NCBI GenBank assembly: GCA_910588615.1
Contig: CAJUOI010000033.1
Span: 1-18,270 of the forward strand
Direction: 5' to 3'
DNA length: 18,270 bases
DNA from: an uncultured Christensenellaceae bacterium
GTDB lineage: Bacteria; Bacillota; Clostridia; Christensenellales; Borkfalkiaceae
Positions 1-6,770 of the stretch are shown piece after piece. Each line of letters begins with the position of its first letter. Within the stretch, counting starts at the first letter, position 1. The notes below the pieces were generated by a model that saw only the letters and a program-made list of their open reading frames with translations, had not been told where the DNA came from and did no database searches. The translations under genes were made by a program, and so were the position numbers.

Positions 1-867
1 GCGGCGCCCGCGTTCGACGTACAGGCGCTTCTTACGGGAATGCAGGAAAGCATGGGCAGCATGATCACCGCGCTCCTTCCCGCAACGGCGGGCGCAAACG
101 CGAACGGCGAAAGCGAAACGGTAAAATTATTGCTTGCGCAGAATTCGGAGATGATGGACAGATTGAACAATCAGCCCGCGCCCGATACGAGCGCTGCGGA
201 CGAACGCATCCGCGAGCTTGAAGAGCGAATGGCGGAGCAGCAGCGGCTTGCCGATGAACGCTTGCAAGCGGAGCGGGCAGAGGCGCTGCACCGCGAGGAA
301 GAGGCGCGCAAAACGCAGCAGGAAATGTTGAAACGGCAGGAAGAGATGTTCCGTCAGTTTATGGAGAGGGACAATACCCCCCCAACGGTAGGCGGCGTGG
401 GGACAAACACGACTAATTCCTTCGTCTATGAAGTAGAAGAAGAGAAGCTCTCCATTGACCGCCTGACGCTTGCCGAAGCATACGAAGCGATGAACGCCAA
501 CGCGAAAAAGCTGTTCGACGACCTTGTGGCGTACGTAACCTCGAAGCCTGAAACGGTGGAGAGCGACGGCAAGTACGCGATCTCGTTCAAGTACCGCGCG
601 AAGGCGCTGTTCAAGCTGGTCATCAAGCGCGGGATCCCGACGATGAACTATTCGACGGAGGGCGAGCAGCTGCGCCAGATCAAGCGCGACGCGGCGGCAA
701 GCGAGGGTTTGAAAGTGCGCTTCAAGCTATCGGAATTGCAGGTAATGGACAGCTCGACGTTCGACGTCGCCAAAGAGGTCATCAAGGTCTGCATGGAGCA
801 GATCGACAAGGACATCGAATTCCTCAAAGAGCAGAAGGCGGCAAAAAGAAGAAAACCTAAGGAATAA
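1..867 (+). CDS. Unrecognised coiled-coil protein, 5'-truncated by the window edge
   Basis: The frame is open from base 1 and ends at TAA 865-867, so at least 288 residues are seen and the true start lies outside the window. An internal Met at base 40 is not needed as a start. In the visible part, an Ala-rich segment is followed by a long charged Glu/Gln/Arg stretch (about residues 60-135 of the visible frame, rich in RLADERL/EEARKTQQEM-type heptads), which should form a coiled coil. A short Pro/Gly/Asn linker (TPPTVGGVG) follows, then a mixed alpha/beta-looking C-terminal domain of about 130 residues ending in a basic tail (KAAKRRKPKE). No signal peptide, membrane segment or catalytic motif is visible in this part. 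I do not recognise the family. The gene ends 13 bp before a strong terminator and is convergent with the AraC gene, so it is the last gene of its transcription unit. Confidence 0.8.
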   Translation, partial: AAPAFDVQALLTGMQESMGSMITALLPATAGANANGESETVKLLLAQNSEMMDRLNNQPAPDTSAADERIRELEERMAEQQRLADERLQAERAEALHREEEARKTQQEMLKRQEEMFRQFMERDNTPPTVGGVGTNTTNSFVYEVEEEKLSIDRLTLAEAYEAMNANAKKLFDDLVAYVTSKPETVESDGKYAISFKYRAKALFKLVIKRGIPTMNYSTEGEQLRQIKRDAAASEGLKVRFKLSELQVMDSSTFDVAKEVIKVCMEQIDKDIEFLKEQKAAKRRKPKE

Positions 868-880
868 GGTTAAAGTAAAA

Positions 881-909
881 AATCCCCCGAAGATTCGGGG
901 GATTTTTTT
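881..909 (+). terminator. Bidirectional intrinsic terminator
   Basis: Perfect 11-bp stem, 881-891 with 894-904, CCCCCGAA core, followed by a T run to 909. Reading the minus strand, the same hairpin is followed by TTTTTTA, so it can stop both the upstream plus-strand gene and the convergent AraC gene at 985-1851. Confidence 0.92.
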
Positions 910-984
910 GCGGGGCGTTTGTTTTCGAATGGCGGTGGGAGAGGGGCTCAGAATGACCGAAAGGGAGGCGAAGCCGCAAGTCGC

Positions 985-1851
985 TCAATCCACAGATTCA
1001 ATCAGTTCGCAGTCGTATAACGTCGGGTTGAACGATTCTTCGCTCGGATACAGAAATTTTTCGTCCAAAGTGAAATCCGCGGGCAGCGTCTTGGGCGTGT
1101 AGCCCGTAAGTTCCTTAAAAATACGGTTGAAGTTCCGTACCGTGCCGAAGCCGCACTTTTCCGAAACGTCCGTTATCAAATCCTCGCCCGCGTGCAGCAG
1201 CTTCACCGCCTGCATCGTGCGCGCGAAATTCAGATATTGCGAAAAGGTGATGCCCGTCGCCGCATGAAAGTAACGCGAAAAATACGCGTCGCTCATGTTC
1301 ATGAACGCTGCCGCGCCGTCGAAGGTGTAGTCGCTGCAATTTTCGCTCACGTCCTCCAAGAGCCGTTTGAACGTTTTCGAAGTGTCTGTTTCCCGACGCG
1401 AGGTCAGCGGTTCCCCCCGAAATATCCTTACCATCAGCCTCAGTACTTCGCTTGCCGCCTCCGCGCCGTAAAATTCCTGTTTGCCCAATAGGATAGAGCG
1501 CAGCTTTGCGTACGCCGCGGGGATTTCGTAATCGCCCGAAAGCTTGGGCGAGAGTAGCCGCACGTCCCCCAAGTAGGGCTTTACGATGCCGTAATCGAAG
1601 ATGATCAGCGTTAAAACCGTTTCCCTGTCGCGCGCACGCTGAAAATGCACCTGCCCGCTGTCTACAAAGAGCGCGTCGCCCTGCTTTAAGCGGTGCGTGC
1701 GTTTTTCGCAGTTGACGTCGATGCTTCCGTTGTCTACGTAAATAAGTTCGCAGTCGTAATGCCAGTGCAGAAGATTGTGCGAATTTCTGTATTTTCCCGC
1801 CCAGACCTTGGTCGACTGAATGTAATTCCTGATTTCCCGTTTTGCTATCAT
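985..1851 (-). CDS. AraC-family regulator with N-terminal cupin, divergent from the gal operon
   Basis: The 288-residue product has two parts. Residues about 20-110 form a cupin-like sugar-sensing domain (HWHYDCELIYVDNG, then RLKQGDALFVDSGQVH). Residues about 163-260 form the two-helix-turn-helix AraC DNA-binding domain (second helix unit ending FGTVRNFNRIFKELTGYTPKT). The ATG at 1851 is supported by an AAGGTGG ribosome site just upstream on the minus strand (plus 1856-1862) and by a near-perfect promoter at 1870-1898. It lies head-to-head with galT-galK-galE, and the roughly 270-bp gap between them contains both promoters. From family knowledge such proteins bind a carbohydrate through the cupin and activate or repress an adjacent operon. 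Control of the gal operon in response to galactose or a galactoside is inferred from position only. Length and domain order are normal for the family. Confidence 0.9.
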   Translation of the reverse strand: MIAKREIRNYIQSTKVWAGKYRNSHNLLHWHYDCELIYVDNGSIDVNCEKRTHRLKQGDALFVDSGQVHFQRARDRETVLTLIIFDYGIVKPYLGDVRLLSPKLSGDYEIPAAYAKLRSILLGKQEFYGAEAASEVLRLMVRIFRGEPLTSRRETDTSKTFKRLLEDVSENCSDYTFDGAAAFMNMSDAYFSRYFHAATGITFSQYLNFARTMQAVKLLHAGEDLITDVSEKCGFGTVRNFNRIFKELTGYTPKTLPADFTLDEKFLYPSEESFNPTLYDCELIESVD

Positions 1852-1869
1852 AAAACCACCTTTTCTTTT

Positions 1870-1898
1870 ATTATAAAATAAAATAATTCACTTGTCAA
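1870..1898 (-). promoter_or_regulatory. Sigma-A promoter of the AraC gene
   Basis: On the minus strand TTGACA (1898-1893), a 17-bp spacer and TATAAT (1875-1870) match consensus exactly. Predicted transcription start is near 1863, giving a very short leader before the ATG at 1851. Confidence 0.88.
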
Positions 1899-1935
1899 TC
1901 AACACAGGTCAATAAATGTCTATTTTTCGACAAGA
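1891..1935. promoter_or_regulatory. Possible AraC operator region between the divergent promoters
   Basis: Between the two promoters lie repeated GTCAATC (1894-1900), GTCAATA (1908-1914) and GTCTATT (1918-1924), and an inverted pair CTTGTC (1891-1896) / GACAAG (1930-1935). AraC-type proteins often bind direct repeats next to the -35 of the target promoter, and the block sits just upstream of the gal -35. The matches are short, so this is a weak call. Confidence 0.3.
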
Positions 1936-1941
1936 GGTTGC

Positions 1942-1970
1942 TTGAATTTGTTATGTGAATCGTGTATAAT
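1942..1970 (+). promoter_or_regulatory. Promoter of the gal operon
   Basis: TTGAAT (1942-1947), 17-bp spacer and a perfect TATAAT (1965-1970). Predicted start of transcription is near 1977, leaving a leader of about 148 nt before galT. Confidence 0.82.
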
Positions 1971-2000
1971 GATATACGAAGAACGAAAGGAGACGCCGCC

Positions 2001-2027
2001 GTGTGTACCAATCGTTTGATGAATTAG
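2001..2027 (+). CDS. Candidate 8-residue leader peptide upstream of galT
   Basis: GTG at 2001 lies 8 nt after a perfect AAAGGAG (1986-1992), the best ribosome site in the neighbourhood. The frame reads MCTNRLMN and stops at TAG 2025-2027. The stop falls immediately before the 5' arm (2028-2042) of a helix that pairs with the galT ribosome site. Ribosomes on this ORF could therefore open that helix, as in translational attenuation. An alternative GTG at 2003 from the same ribosome site opens a 41-codon frame that ends at TGA 2126-2128, overlapping the galT ATG. The sequence alone does not decide which frame is used, or whether either is. Confidence 0.45.
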   Translation: MCTNRLMN

Positions 2028-2118
2028 TTCTTCCTCATTCCCCCTATATGATAGGACAGAGAGGCGGCAGTTGCCGCCTCTTTGTCATAAACAAAACTTT
2101 TTTCGGGAATGAGAAGGG
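2028..2118 (+). promoter_or_regulatory. Structured galT leader with helix pairing to the galT ribosome site
   Basis: Bases 2034-2042 pair with 2105-2113 (9 bp). After one bulged C (2033), 2030-2032 pair with 2114-2116 and two G-U pairs can follow. The 3' arm covers the AAGGG part of the galT AAGGGAGG site (2114-2121). The helix encloses an inner hairpin, 2055-2068 with 2073-2086: 14 bp with one G-U pair and a 4-nt loop. The inner hairpin is followed by TTTGTCAT rather than a clean U-run, with a T6 run only at 2098-2103, so it is not a textbook terminator. Bases 1995-2000 (GCCGCC) could alternatively pair with 2063-2068 (GGCGGC). No known riboswitch was recognised. Confidence 0.5.
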
Positions 2119-2124
2119 AGGGTT

Positions 2125-3585
2125 ATGACCTGTTTGGAAATCGTAAAGAAGCTCGTCGGGTTCGCGCGCGCAAAGCTTATGCTCGACAAGCGGAACGAAC
2201 TGTACGCGCGCAACGCGGTCCTCGGCATTCTGGGCTTGGAGTCCTACGCCGACGAAGGCGCGCCGTACGCGGGCGAAAGCTCTGCGCAGCTTTTGTCCCT
2301 TTTGACGGAGGCGGGCACGAAGGAAGGACTCTTTTCGGAAGAGGACGCCGAAAGCGTTACCGACGCCGTGATGGGCGCGCTGATGATCTCCCCGAAGGAG
2401 ACGGACGAGGCGTTTGCGCTCCGTTTAAGAAATTCGTCCGTGCGCGCGATGGATTGGTTTTACGAGTACTCCGTCAACGCAGATTACGTCAAAAAGGAAA
2501 AACTTGATAAAAATCCCCGTTTTCGGGCGAAAAACGGGTTGATCGTTACCATCAATCTCGCCAAACCGGAATTCCGCGATCCCCAAAAGGCGGCAAGCGG
2601 AAATGCGACGAAGGGGGGGTATCCCAAGTGTTCCATTTGCCGCGAGAACGAGGGCTGGGGCGGAAGGAATAAGCGGACTCTGCGCACGGTGTCCTTGAAG
2701 CTGGGCGGCGAAAATTGGTTTTGGCAGTATTCGCCCTACGGTTATTTCAAGCAGCACGGCATTGCGGTCAACTGCGAGCATACGCCCATGCACGTGGATA
2801 AGAACACGTTCTTGAAGCTTATGGATTTCGTGGATAGCTTCCCGCATTACTTTTTGGGCTGCAACGCGCCTCTGCCGCGGATCGGCGGCAGCGTTTTGGC
2901 GCACGACCATTTTCAGGGCGGCGGGGAGCGTCTGCCCATCTTCGACGCGAAGAGCGCGATCGACATGAGGCACAAGAGCTTTCCCGACGTGGCGGTGTCC
3001 GTGCTCGACTGGTTCGGTACGGCGGTGCGGCTGACAGGCGTCAACCGCGAGGCGATCGCGGTCCTGTCCGAATACGTCCGCACGAGCTGGCTGAACTACC
3101 GCAACGACGCGCTCGGGATCATCCCCGAGGACGCGGACGGCGTGCACAGCGCCGTCAGTCCCACGGTCGTCAAGTCCGGAAAAGAGTACGAAATGACGCT
3201 GATCCTGCGCAACAACGTTACGAGCGAGCAGTATCCCGACGGCGTGTTCCACGCGCATCCCGAATTTCACGTCATAAAGAAGGAGTCCATCGGACTCATC
3301 GAGGCGCAGGGACTGTTCATTCTCCCCGGACGGCTGAAAGCGCAGCTTGCCGAGCTTGCAAAGTCGATTGCGGCGGGTAAGCTTTCGGACGGTTCTAAGG
3401 AGTTTCGGTTGCTGTACGACGAAATTACGCAGTCGGGCGAAACGTTTTCCGAAGAGACGGCGTCGGATGCGATCAACGAGGAACTTGGCAGCATCTGTCA
3501 ACGGATCCTGAACAATACGGCAGTATTCAAAACACACCGCGAAACGGCGGAATTTCTCCAAGGAGTAGGATTTTATGCAATTTAA
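2125..3585 (+). CDS. galT: UDP-glucose--hexose-1-phosphate uridylyltransferase, class II
   Basis: The 486-residue protein is the length of the Firmicutes class II GalT family, about 140 residues longer than the E. coli type. It exchanges UMP between UDP-glucose and galactose-1-phosphate, the second step of the Leloir pathway, in the cytoplasm. Visible family features are CSICRENEGWGGR from residue 169, the segment around LGCNAPLPRIGGS, and the catalytic-region motif AHDHFQGG with H260-D261-H262 and Q264, which corresponds to the nucleotidylated His motif. A second conserved block, HPEFHVIKKESIGLIEAQG, lies in the C-terminal third. The ATG at 2125 follows AAGGGAGG (2114-2121). It is the first full-length gene of galT-galK-galE, and its last 11 bases overlap galK. 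Its ribosome site may be partly hidden by the leader structure. Confidence 0.95.
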   Translation: MTCLEIVKKLVGFARAKLMLDKRNELYARNAVLGILGLESYADEGAPYAGESSAQLLSLLTEAGTKEGLFSEEDAESVTDAVMGALMISPKETDEAFALRLRNSSVRAMDWFYEYSVNADYVKKEKLDKNPRFRAKNGLIVTINLAKPEFRDPQKAASGNATKGGYPKCSICRENEGWGGRNKRTLRTVSLKLGGENWFWQYSPYGYFKQHGIAVNCEHTPMHVDKNTFLKLMDFVDSFPHYFLGCNAPLPRIGGSVLAHDHFQGGGERLPIFDAKSAIDMRHKSFPDVAVSVLDWFGTAVRLTGVNREAIAVLSEYVRTSWLNYRNDALGIIPEDADGVHSAVSPTVVKSGKEYEMTLILRNNVTSEQYPDGVFHAHPEFHVIKKESIGLIEAQGLFILPGRLKAQLAELAKSIAAGKLSDGSKEFRLLYDEITQSGETFSEETASDAINEELGSICQRILNNTAVFKTHRETAEFLQGVGFYAI

Positions 3586-4696
3586 CGGCTACGATTATAA
3601 GGTATCGGCGGCAGGAAGAGTGAATTTGATCGGCGAGCACGTCGATTATTGCGGCGGCAAGGTTCTGCCTGCCGCGCTGAGTATGCGAAACACCGTATAT
3701 ATCCGCCCGAACGGCACGGATAAAATCAATCTGAGCTGGACGGATTTGCCCGACAAAATCGAGCTCGACGTCAACAGGCTCGGCGAATACCGTCATTTGA
3801 AGCACGCTAAGTATCAGGCGGGGAGCCTGTATCTGTGGCAGCAGGCAGGACATAAGATCGTAGGGTGCGATATGTTGCACGACTGCACCGTTCCCTTCGG
3901 AAGCGGACTGTCCTCGTCGGCGGCGATCGAGGTTTCCACGATTGCGGCGATGGCGACGGCGGCGGGAGAAAAGCCCGACTCGGTGGAGATCGCCCTCGTC
4001 GCACAGAAGGCGGAGCGCGAGTACGCGGGCGTTAACTGCGGAATTATGGATCAGTACGTGTCCGCAAACGGAAAGAAGGATTGCGCGATTTTGCTCGATT
4101 GCAAAACGCTCGAACGCGAATACGTGCCCGTGCGTTTGGGCGACTGCGAAATCGTTATAGCGAACTGCAACAAGCCGCACAATCTTGTGGAGAGCAAATA
4201 TAACGAGCGCCGCGCAGAGGTGGAGAGCGCGCTTGAAATTTTAAAGACGAAGACGGAGATTTCCTGCCTTGCCGATTTGACGGTAGAGGACTTCGAAAAA
4301 TACGGCGCCGCCCTGCACGGCAAAATCAAAGACCGTGCGCGCCACGTCGTGGAGGAATGCGACAGAGTGCGCCGCGCCGTCAAGGCGATGAGGTCGGGCA
4401 AGACGGAGGAGTTCGGCAAATTGCTTGCCGCATCGCACGCGTCCCTTCGGGATCTGTACGAGGTTACGGGCAAGGAGCTCGATTCGCTGGCGGGTGCGGC
4501 GAACGCGCACGAGGCGTGCCTCGGCTCGCGCATGACGGGCGCGGGTTTCGGCGGCTGCACGGTATCGCTCGTGAAGAAAGAGGGCGTGGAGGACTTTAAA
4601 AAGTTCGTTGCGGCGCGCTACGAGAGCGAAACGGGCTACAAACCGACCTTTTACGAGGCGGAGCTTTCGGACGGAATTATCCGCGAAGGCGTTTAA
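3575..4696 (+). CDS. galK: Galactokinase
   Basis: The 373-residue cytoplasmic enzyme phosphorylates alpha-D-galactose with ATP to galactose-1-phosphate, the substrate of GalT. All GHMP-kinase signatures are present: the galactokinase box GRVNLIGEHVDY at residues 14-25, the phosphate-binding PFGSGLSSSAA from residue 107, the CGIMDQY segment (155-161) with the probable catalytic base D159, and the C-terminal glycine motif GSRMTGAGFGG from residue 317. Length is normal for a bacterial GalK (about 380-390). The ATG at 3575 has AAGGAG 9 nt upstream (3560-3565) and starts inside the last codons of galT, an 11-bp overlap that suggests translational coupling. No mutarotase or galactose transporter gene lies in the window. 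Confidence 0.96.
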   Translation: MQFNGYDYKVSAAGRVNLIGEHVDYCGGKVLPAALSMRNTVYIRPNGTDKINLSWTDLPDKIELDVNRLGEYRHLKHAKYQAGSLYLWQQAGHKIVGCDMLHDCTVPFGSGLSSSAAIEVSTIAAMATAAGEKPDSVEIALVAQKAEREYAGVNCGIMDQYVSANGKKDCAILLDCKTLEREYVPVRLGDCEIVIANCNKPHNLVESKYNERRAEVESALEILKTKTEISCLADLTVEDFEKYGAALHGKIKDRARHVVEECDRVRRAVKAMRSGKTEEFGKLLAASHASLRDLYEVTGKELDSLAGAANAHEACLGSRMTGAGFGGCTVSLVKKEGVEDFKKFVAARYESETGYKPTFYEAELSDGIIREGV

Positions 4697-4735
4697 ATCG
4701 GGTGAAAAATTTTTATAAATAAATCGGGAGGAAGT

Positions 4736-5749
4736 ATGAAGGTTTTAGTTACGGGCGGTGCGGGCTTTATCGGATCGCATACCGTCGTGGAGTTGTTGAA
4801 CGCAGGATACGAAGCGGTGGTTGCGGATAATCTATGCAACGCTTCGGAGGAGAGTTTGAAGCGCGTCGAAAAGATCACGGGCAAAAAGGTTGCTTTTTAC
4901 AAGGTTGACGTGCGCGACCGCGCGGCAATGGAAAAGATTTTCGCCGATGAAAAAATTGATTGGGTCATTCACTTCGCGGGATTGAAAGCCGTCGGAGAAA
5001 GCTGCAAAAAGCCCGTGGAGTATTACGATAACAACCTTGTTTCCACGCTCGTATTGCTCGAAGTCATGCGCGACGCGGGATGCAAGAATATTGTATTCTC
5101 GTCGTCTGCGACGGTGTACGGCGACCCGAACGAGCTCCCGATAAAGGAAACGACTCCGCTCAATCCCACAACAAACCCTTACGGCACCTCCAAGGTGATG
5201 CAGGAGATGATGCTGAAGGACGTATACGCGGCGGATAACGGATGGAATATCGTGCTTTTGCGTTATTTCAACCCCGTCGGCGCGCACGAAAGCGGGCTTA
5301 TCGGCGAAGATCCGAAGGGGATCCCCAACAATTTGATGCCCTACGTAGCGCAGGTGGCAAGCGGAAAGCTACAGCGTATCGGCGTGTTCGGCAACGACTA
5401 TCCTACCCCCGACGGCACGGGCGTGCGCGACTATATCCACGTCGTTGATCTGGCAAAAGGACACGTTGCCGCAATCAAAGCGTTAAAGACGGCGGGCGTG
5501 CACGTATACAATCTCGGTACGGGGCACGGATACAGCGTTCTGGATATGATCCGCGCCTTTGAAAAGGCGTGCGGAAAGACCCTTCCTTACGATATCAAGC
5601 CGCGCCGCGCGGGAGACATCGCTTCTTGTTACGCTTCGAGCGAGAAGGCGGAGAAGGAACTCGGATGGAAGGCGGAATACGACCTTGAAAAGATGTGTCT
5701 CGATCAGTGGAATTGGCAGAAGAATAACCCCAACGGGTACGAAAACTAA
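4736..5749 (+). CDS. galE: UDP-glucose 4-epimerase
   Basis: The 337-residue short-chain dehydrogenase/reductase-family enzyme interconverts UDP-galactose and UDP-glucose using bound NAD, closing the Leloir cycle and also supplying UDP-galactose for glycans. The N-terminal dinucleotide motif GGAGFIGSH starts at residue 7. The catalytic set S124 (in FSSSATVYG), Y149 and K153 (PYGTSK) has the same numbering as E. coli GalE, and length is also the same (338). LRYFNPVGAH and GTGVRDYIHVVDLA are further family blocks. The ATG at 4736 follows GGGAGG (4726-4731). The gap after galK is 39 bp with no terminator or clear promoter, so it is cotranscribed, and a terminator follows at 5757-5786. Confidence 0.97.
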   Translation: MKVLVTGGAGFIGSHTVVELLNAGYEAVVADNLCNASEESLKRVEKITGKKVAFYKVDVRDRAAMEKIFADEKIDWVIHFAGLKAVGESCKKPVEYYDNNLVSTLVLLEVMRDAGCKNIVFSSSATVYGDPNELPIKETTPLNPTTNPYGTSKVMQEMMLKDVYAADNGWNIVLLRYFNPVGAHESGLIGEDPKGIPNNLMPYVAQVASGKLQRIGVFGNDYPTPDGTGVRDYIHVVDLAKGHVAAIKALKTAGVHVYNLGTGHGYSVLDMIRAFEKACGKTLPYDIKPRRAGDIASCYASSEKAEKELGWKAEYDLEKMCLDQWNWQKNNPNGYEN

Positions 5750-5756
5750 CGGATAA

Positions 5757-5790
5757 AACATCCCCCAAACGACTTCGGGGGATGTTTTTA
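5757..5790 (+). terminator. Terminator of the gal operon
   Basis: AACATCCCCC (5757-5766) pairs with GGGGGATGTT (5777-5786) across a 10-nt loop, followed by TTTTTA on the plus strand. On the minus strand it is followed by a shorter T run, so it may also serve the convergent AraC gene, whose stop codon is at 5788-5790. Confidence 0.88.
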
Positions 5791-6657
5791 TTTGTTTTGC
5801 TTTGCCTGCCGTTCGCGCATTTTTTTACGGTAGGACAGGGGTGTGAGATTGCCGAACTTGGAAAAGAGGACGATGAGTCCCTTCGAATCTGCGTAGCCGA
5901 CTTCGCGCGCGACTTCCGCCACGGACATATCGGTATCGGCAAGAAAGCGGCAGGCAAAGGCGTATTTCTGTTTTAAGATATACGATTGAACGGATTGCCC
6001 GACGTACTTCTTGAACAGGCGTTCGAGGTATATCTGGCTGAACCCGAAGCGCCGCGCGACCTCGGCGGGCGAGGGCAGGGGACAGGTGTACAGAATATAG
6101 CACAATATTTTTTCGATCAGCTTCGGATATTTGTTCTGTGCCTCCACGTTGCGCAGCCGCAGCAATTCGGTTAATAGGCAGTAAATCGTACGCGACTGCG
6201 TGTAAAATCCGTCCTCGGTGTCTACGGCGGCGGTAAAGCTGTTAAAGCTGTCCGTTAACAGCTTTGCGGGCACACCGTGAATGACAAAGTCTCCCTTTTC
6301 GAGATAGGCGTCGTAAATCTGCTTGACCTGTCCGCCGAGCAGGTGAAAATAAATGATTTCCGTTTTGTCCTCGAGCGGCACGATTTCGTGTTCGTTCACG
6401 AGGTGCAAAAAGCAAAGATCGCCCTCGGTTACCTGCATTTCGCGCCCGTCTACCGTCAACTTGTACGCGCCGCCCACGACGAAATTCACCATGTACAGAT
6501 TGATGTCCTGACGCTTCATGTAGTAACCTATTTTCCAGGTTTCCCGTCCTGCGGAGGTTGCATAATAAAGCAATTCCTTGTTTTGCGGCGTCGTCAGCCA
6601 GGGCAGCCGTTGGGTCTGGTTTTCGTAAAACGAAAAATTTGATTGGATAATGGGCAT
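5788..6657 (-). CDS. AraC-family regulator with N-terminal cupin, divergent from the DUF4886 lipoprotein
   Basis: I choose ATG 6657 (289 residues, starting MPIIQSNFSF). The longer reading from a TTG at 6759 runs through a perfect minus-strand promoter (TTGACA at 6759-6754), so it cannot be the translated start of that transcript. The ribosome site before 6657 is weak (GGA about 11 nt upstream). The N-terminal half is a cupin-like effector domain (GAYKLTVDGREMQVTEGDLCF, then HEIVPLEDKTEIIYFH). The C-terminal ~100 residues are the AraC double helix-turn-helix (SPAEVARRFGFSQIYLERLFKKYVG, then MSVAEVAREVGYADSKGLIVLFSKFG). Such proteins usually control neighbouring carbohydrate genes. Regulation of the divergent lipoprotein gene is inferred from shared promoter DNA. 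It is not a close copy of the AraC protein at 985-1851. Confidence 0.9.
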   Translation of the reverse strand: MPIIQSNFSFYENQTQRLPWLTTPQNKELLYYATSAGRETWKIGYYMKRQDINLYMVNFVVGGAYKLTVDGREMQVTEGDLCFLHLVNEHEIVPLEDKTEIIYFHLLGGQVKQIYDAYLEKGDFVIHGVPAKLLTDSFNSFTAAVDTEDGFYTQSRTIYCLLTELLRLRNVEAQNKYPKLIEKILCYILYTCPLPSPAEVARRFGFSQIYLERLFKKYVGQSVQSYILKQKYAFACRFLADTDMSVAEVAREVGYADSKGLIVLFSKFGNLTPLSYRKKMRERQAKQNK

Positions 6658-6709
6658 AGAATTTTTTCCGTAAAGTTTATTTTTTAGAATTTTCGGTTTA
6701 ATTATTCTA

Positions 6710-6738
6710 TTGAACGAATCTTTTTTCTCTATTATAAT
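6710..6738 (+). promoter_or_regulatory. Promoter of the DUF4886 lipoprotein gene (right half of a symmetric divergent promoter)
   Basis: TTGAAC (6710-6715), 17-bp spacer, TATAAT (6733-6738). Predicted start is near 6745, 26 nt before the ATG. Its -10 overlaps the -10 of the minus-strand promoter by four bases. Confidence 0.82.
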
Positions 6739-6759
6739 GTTTTTATCAGAACTTGTCAA
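6731..6759 (-). promoter_or_regulatory. Promoter of the second AraC gene (left half of a symmetric divergent promoter)
   Basis: On the minus strand TTGACA (6759-6754), 17-bp spacer, TATAAT (6736-6731), an exact consensus. Predicted start is near 6724, giving a 67-nt leader before ATG 6657. Together with the plus-strand promoter it forms the palindromic ATTATAAT at 6731-6738. Confidence 0.85.
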
Positions 6760-6770
6760 GGAGAAAAATT

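Noticed and set aside
908..1102. Short plus-strand frame after the first terminator
   Set aside because: It starts inside the terminator tail and overlaps the AraC gene on the other strand without its own signals.
2055..2103. Simple intrinsic terminator before galT
   Set aside because: The hairpin is strong but is not followed directly by a U-run, and galT has no other promoter downstream of it. It is treated as a leader element instead.
2425..3561. 378-codon open frame antisense to galT
   Set aside because: It is fully inside galT on the other strand, has no ribosome site or promoter and an Arg/Val/His-rich composition. GC-biased third positions remove stops on the opposite strand.
6658..6759. 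N-terminal extension of the second AraC protein from TTG 6759
   Set aside because: The extension reads through the -35 and -10 of its own promoter, so that DNA cannot be in the mRNA made from it.
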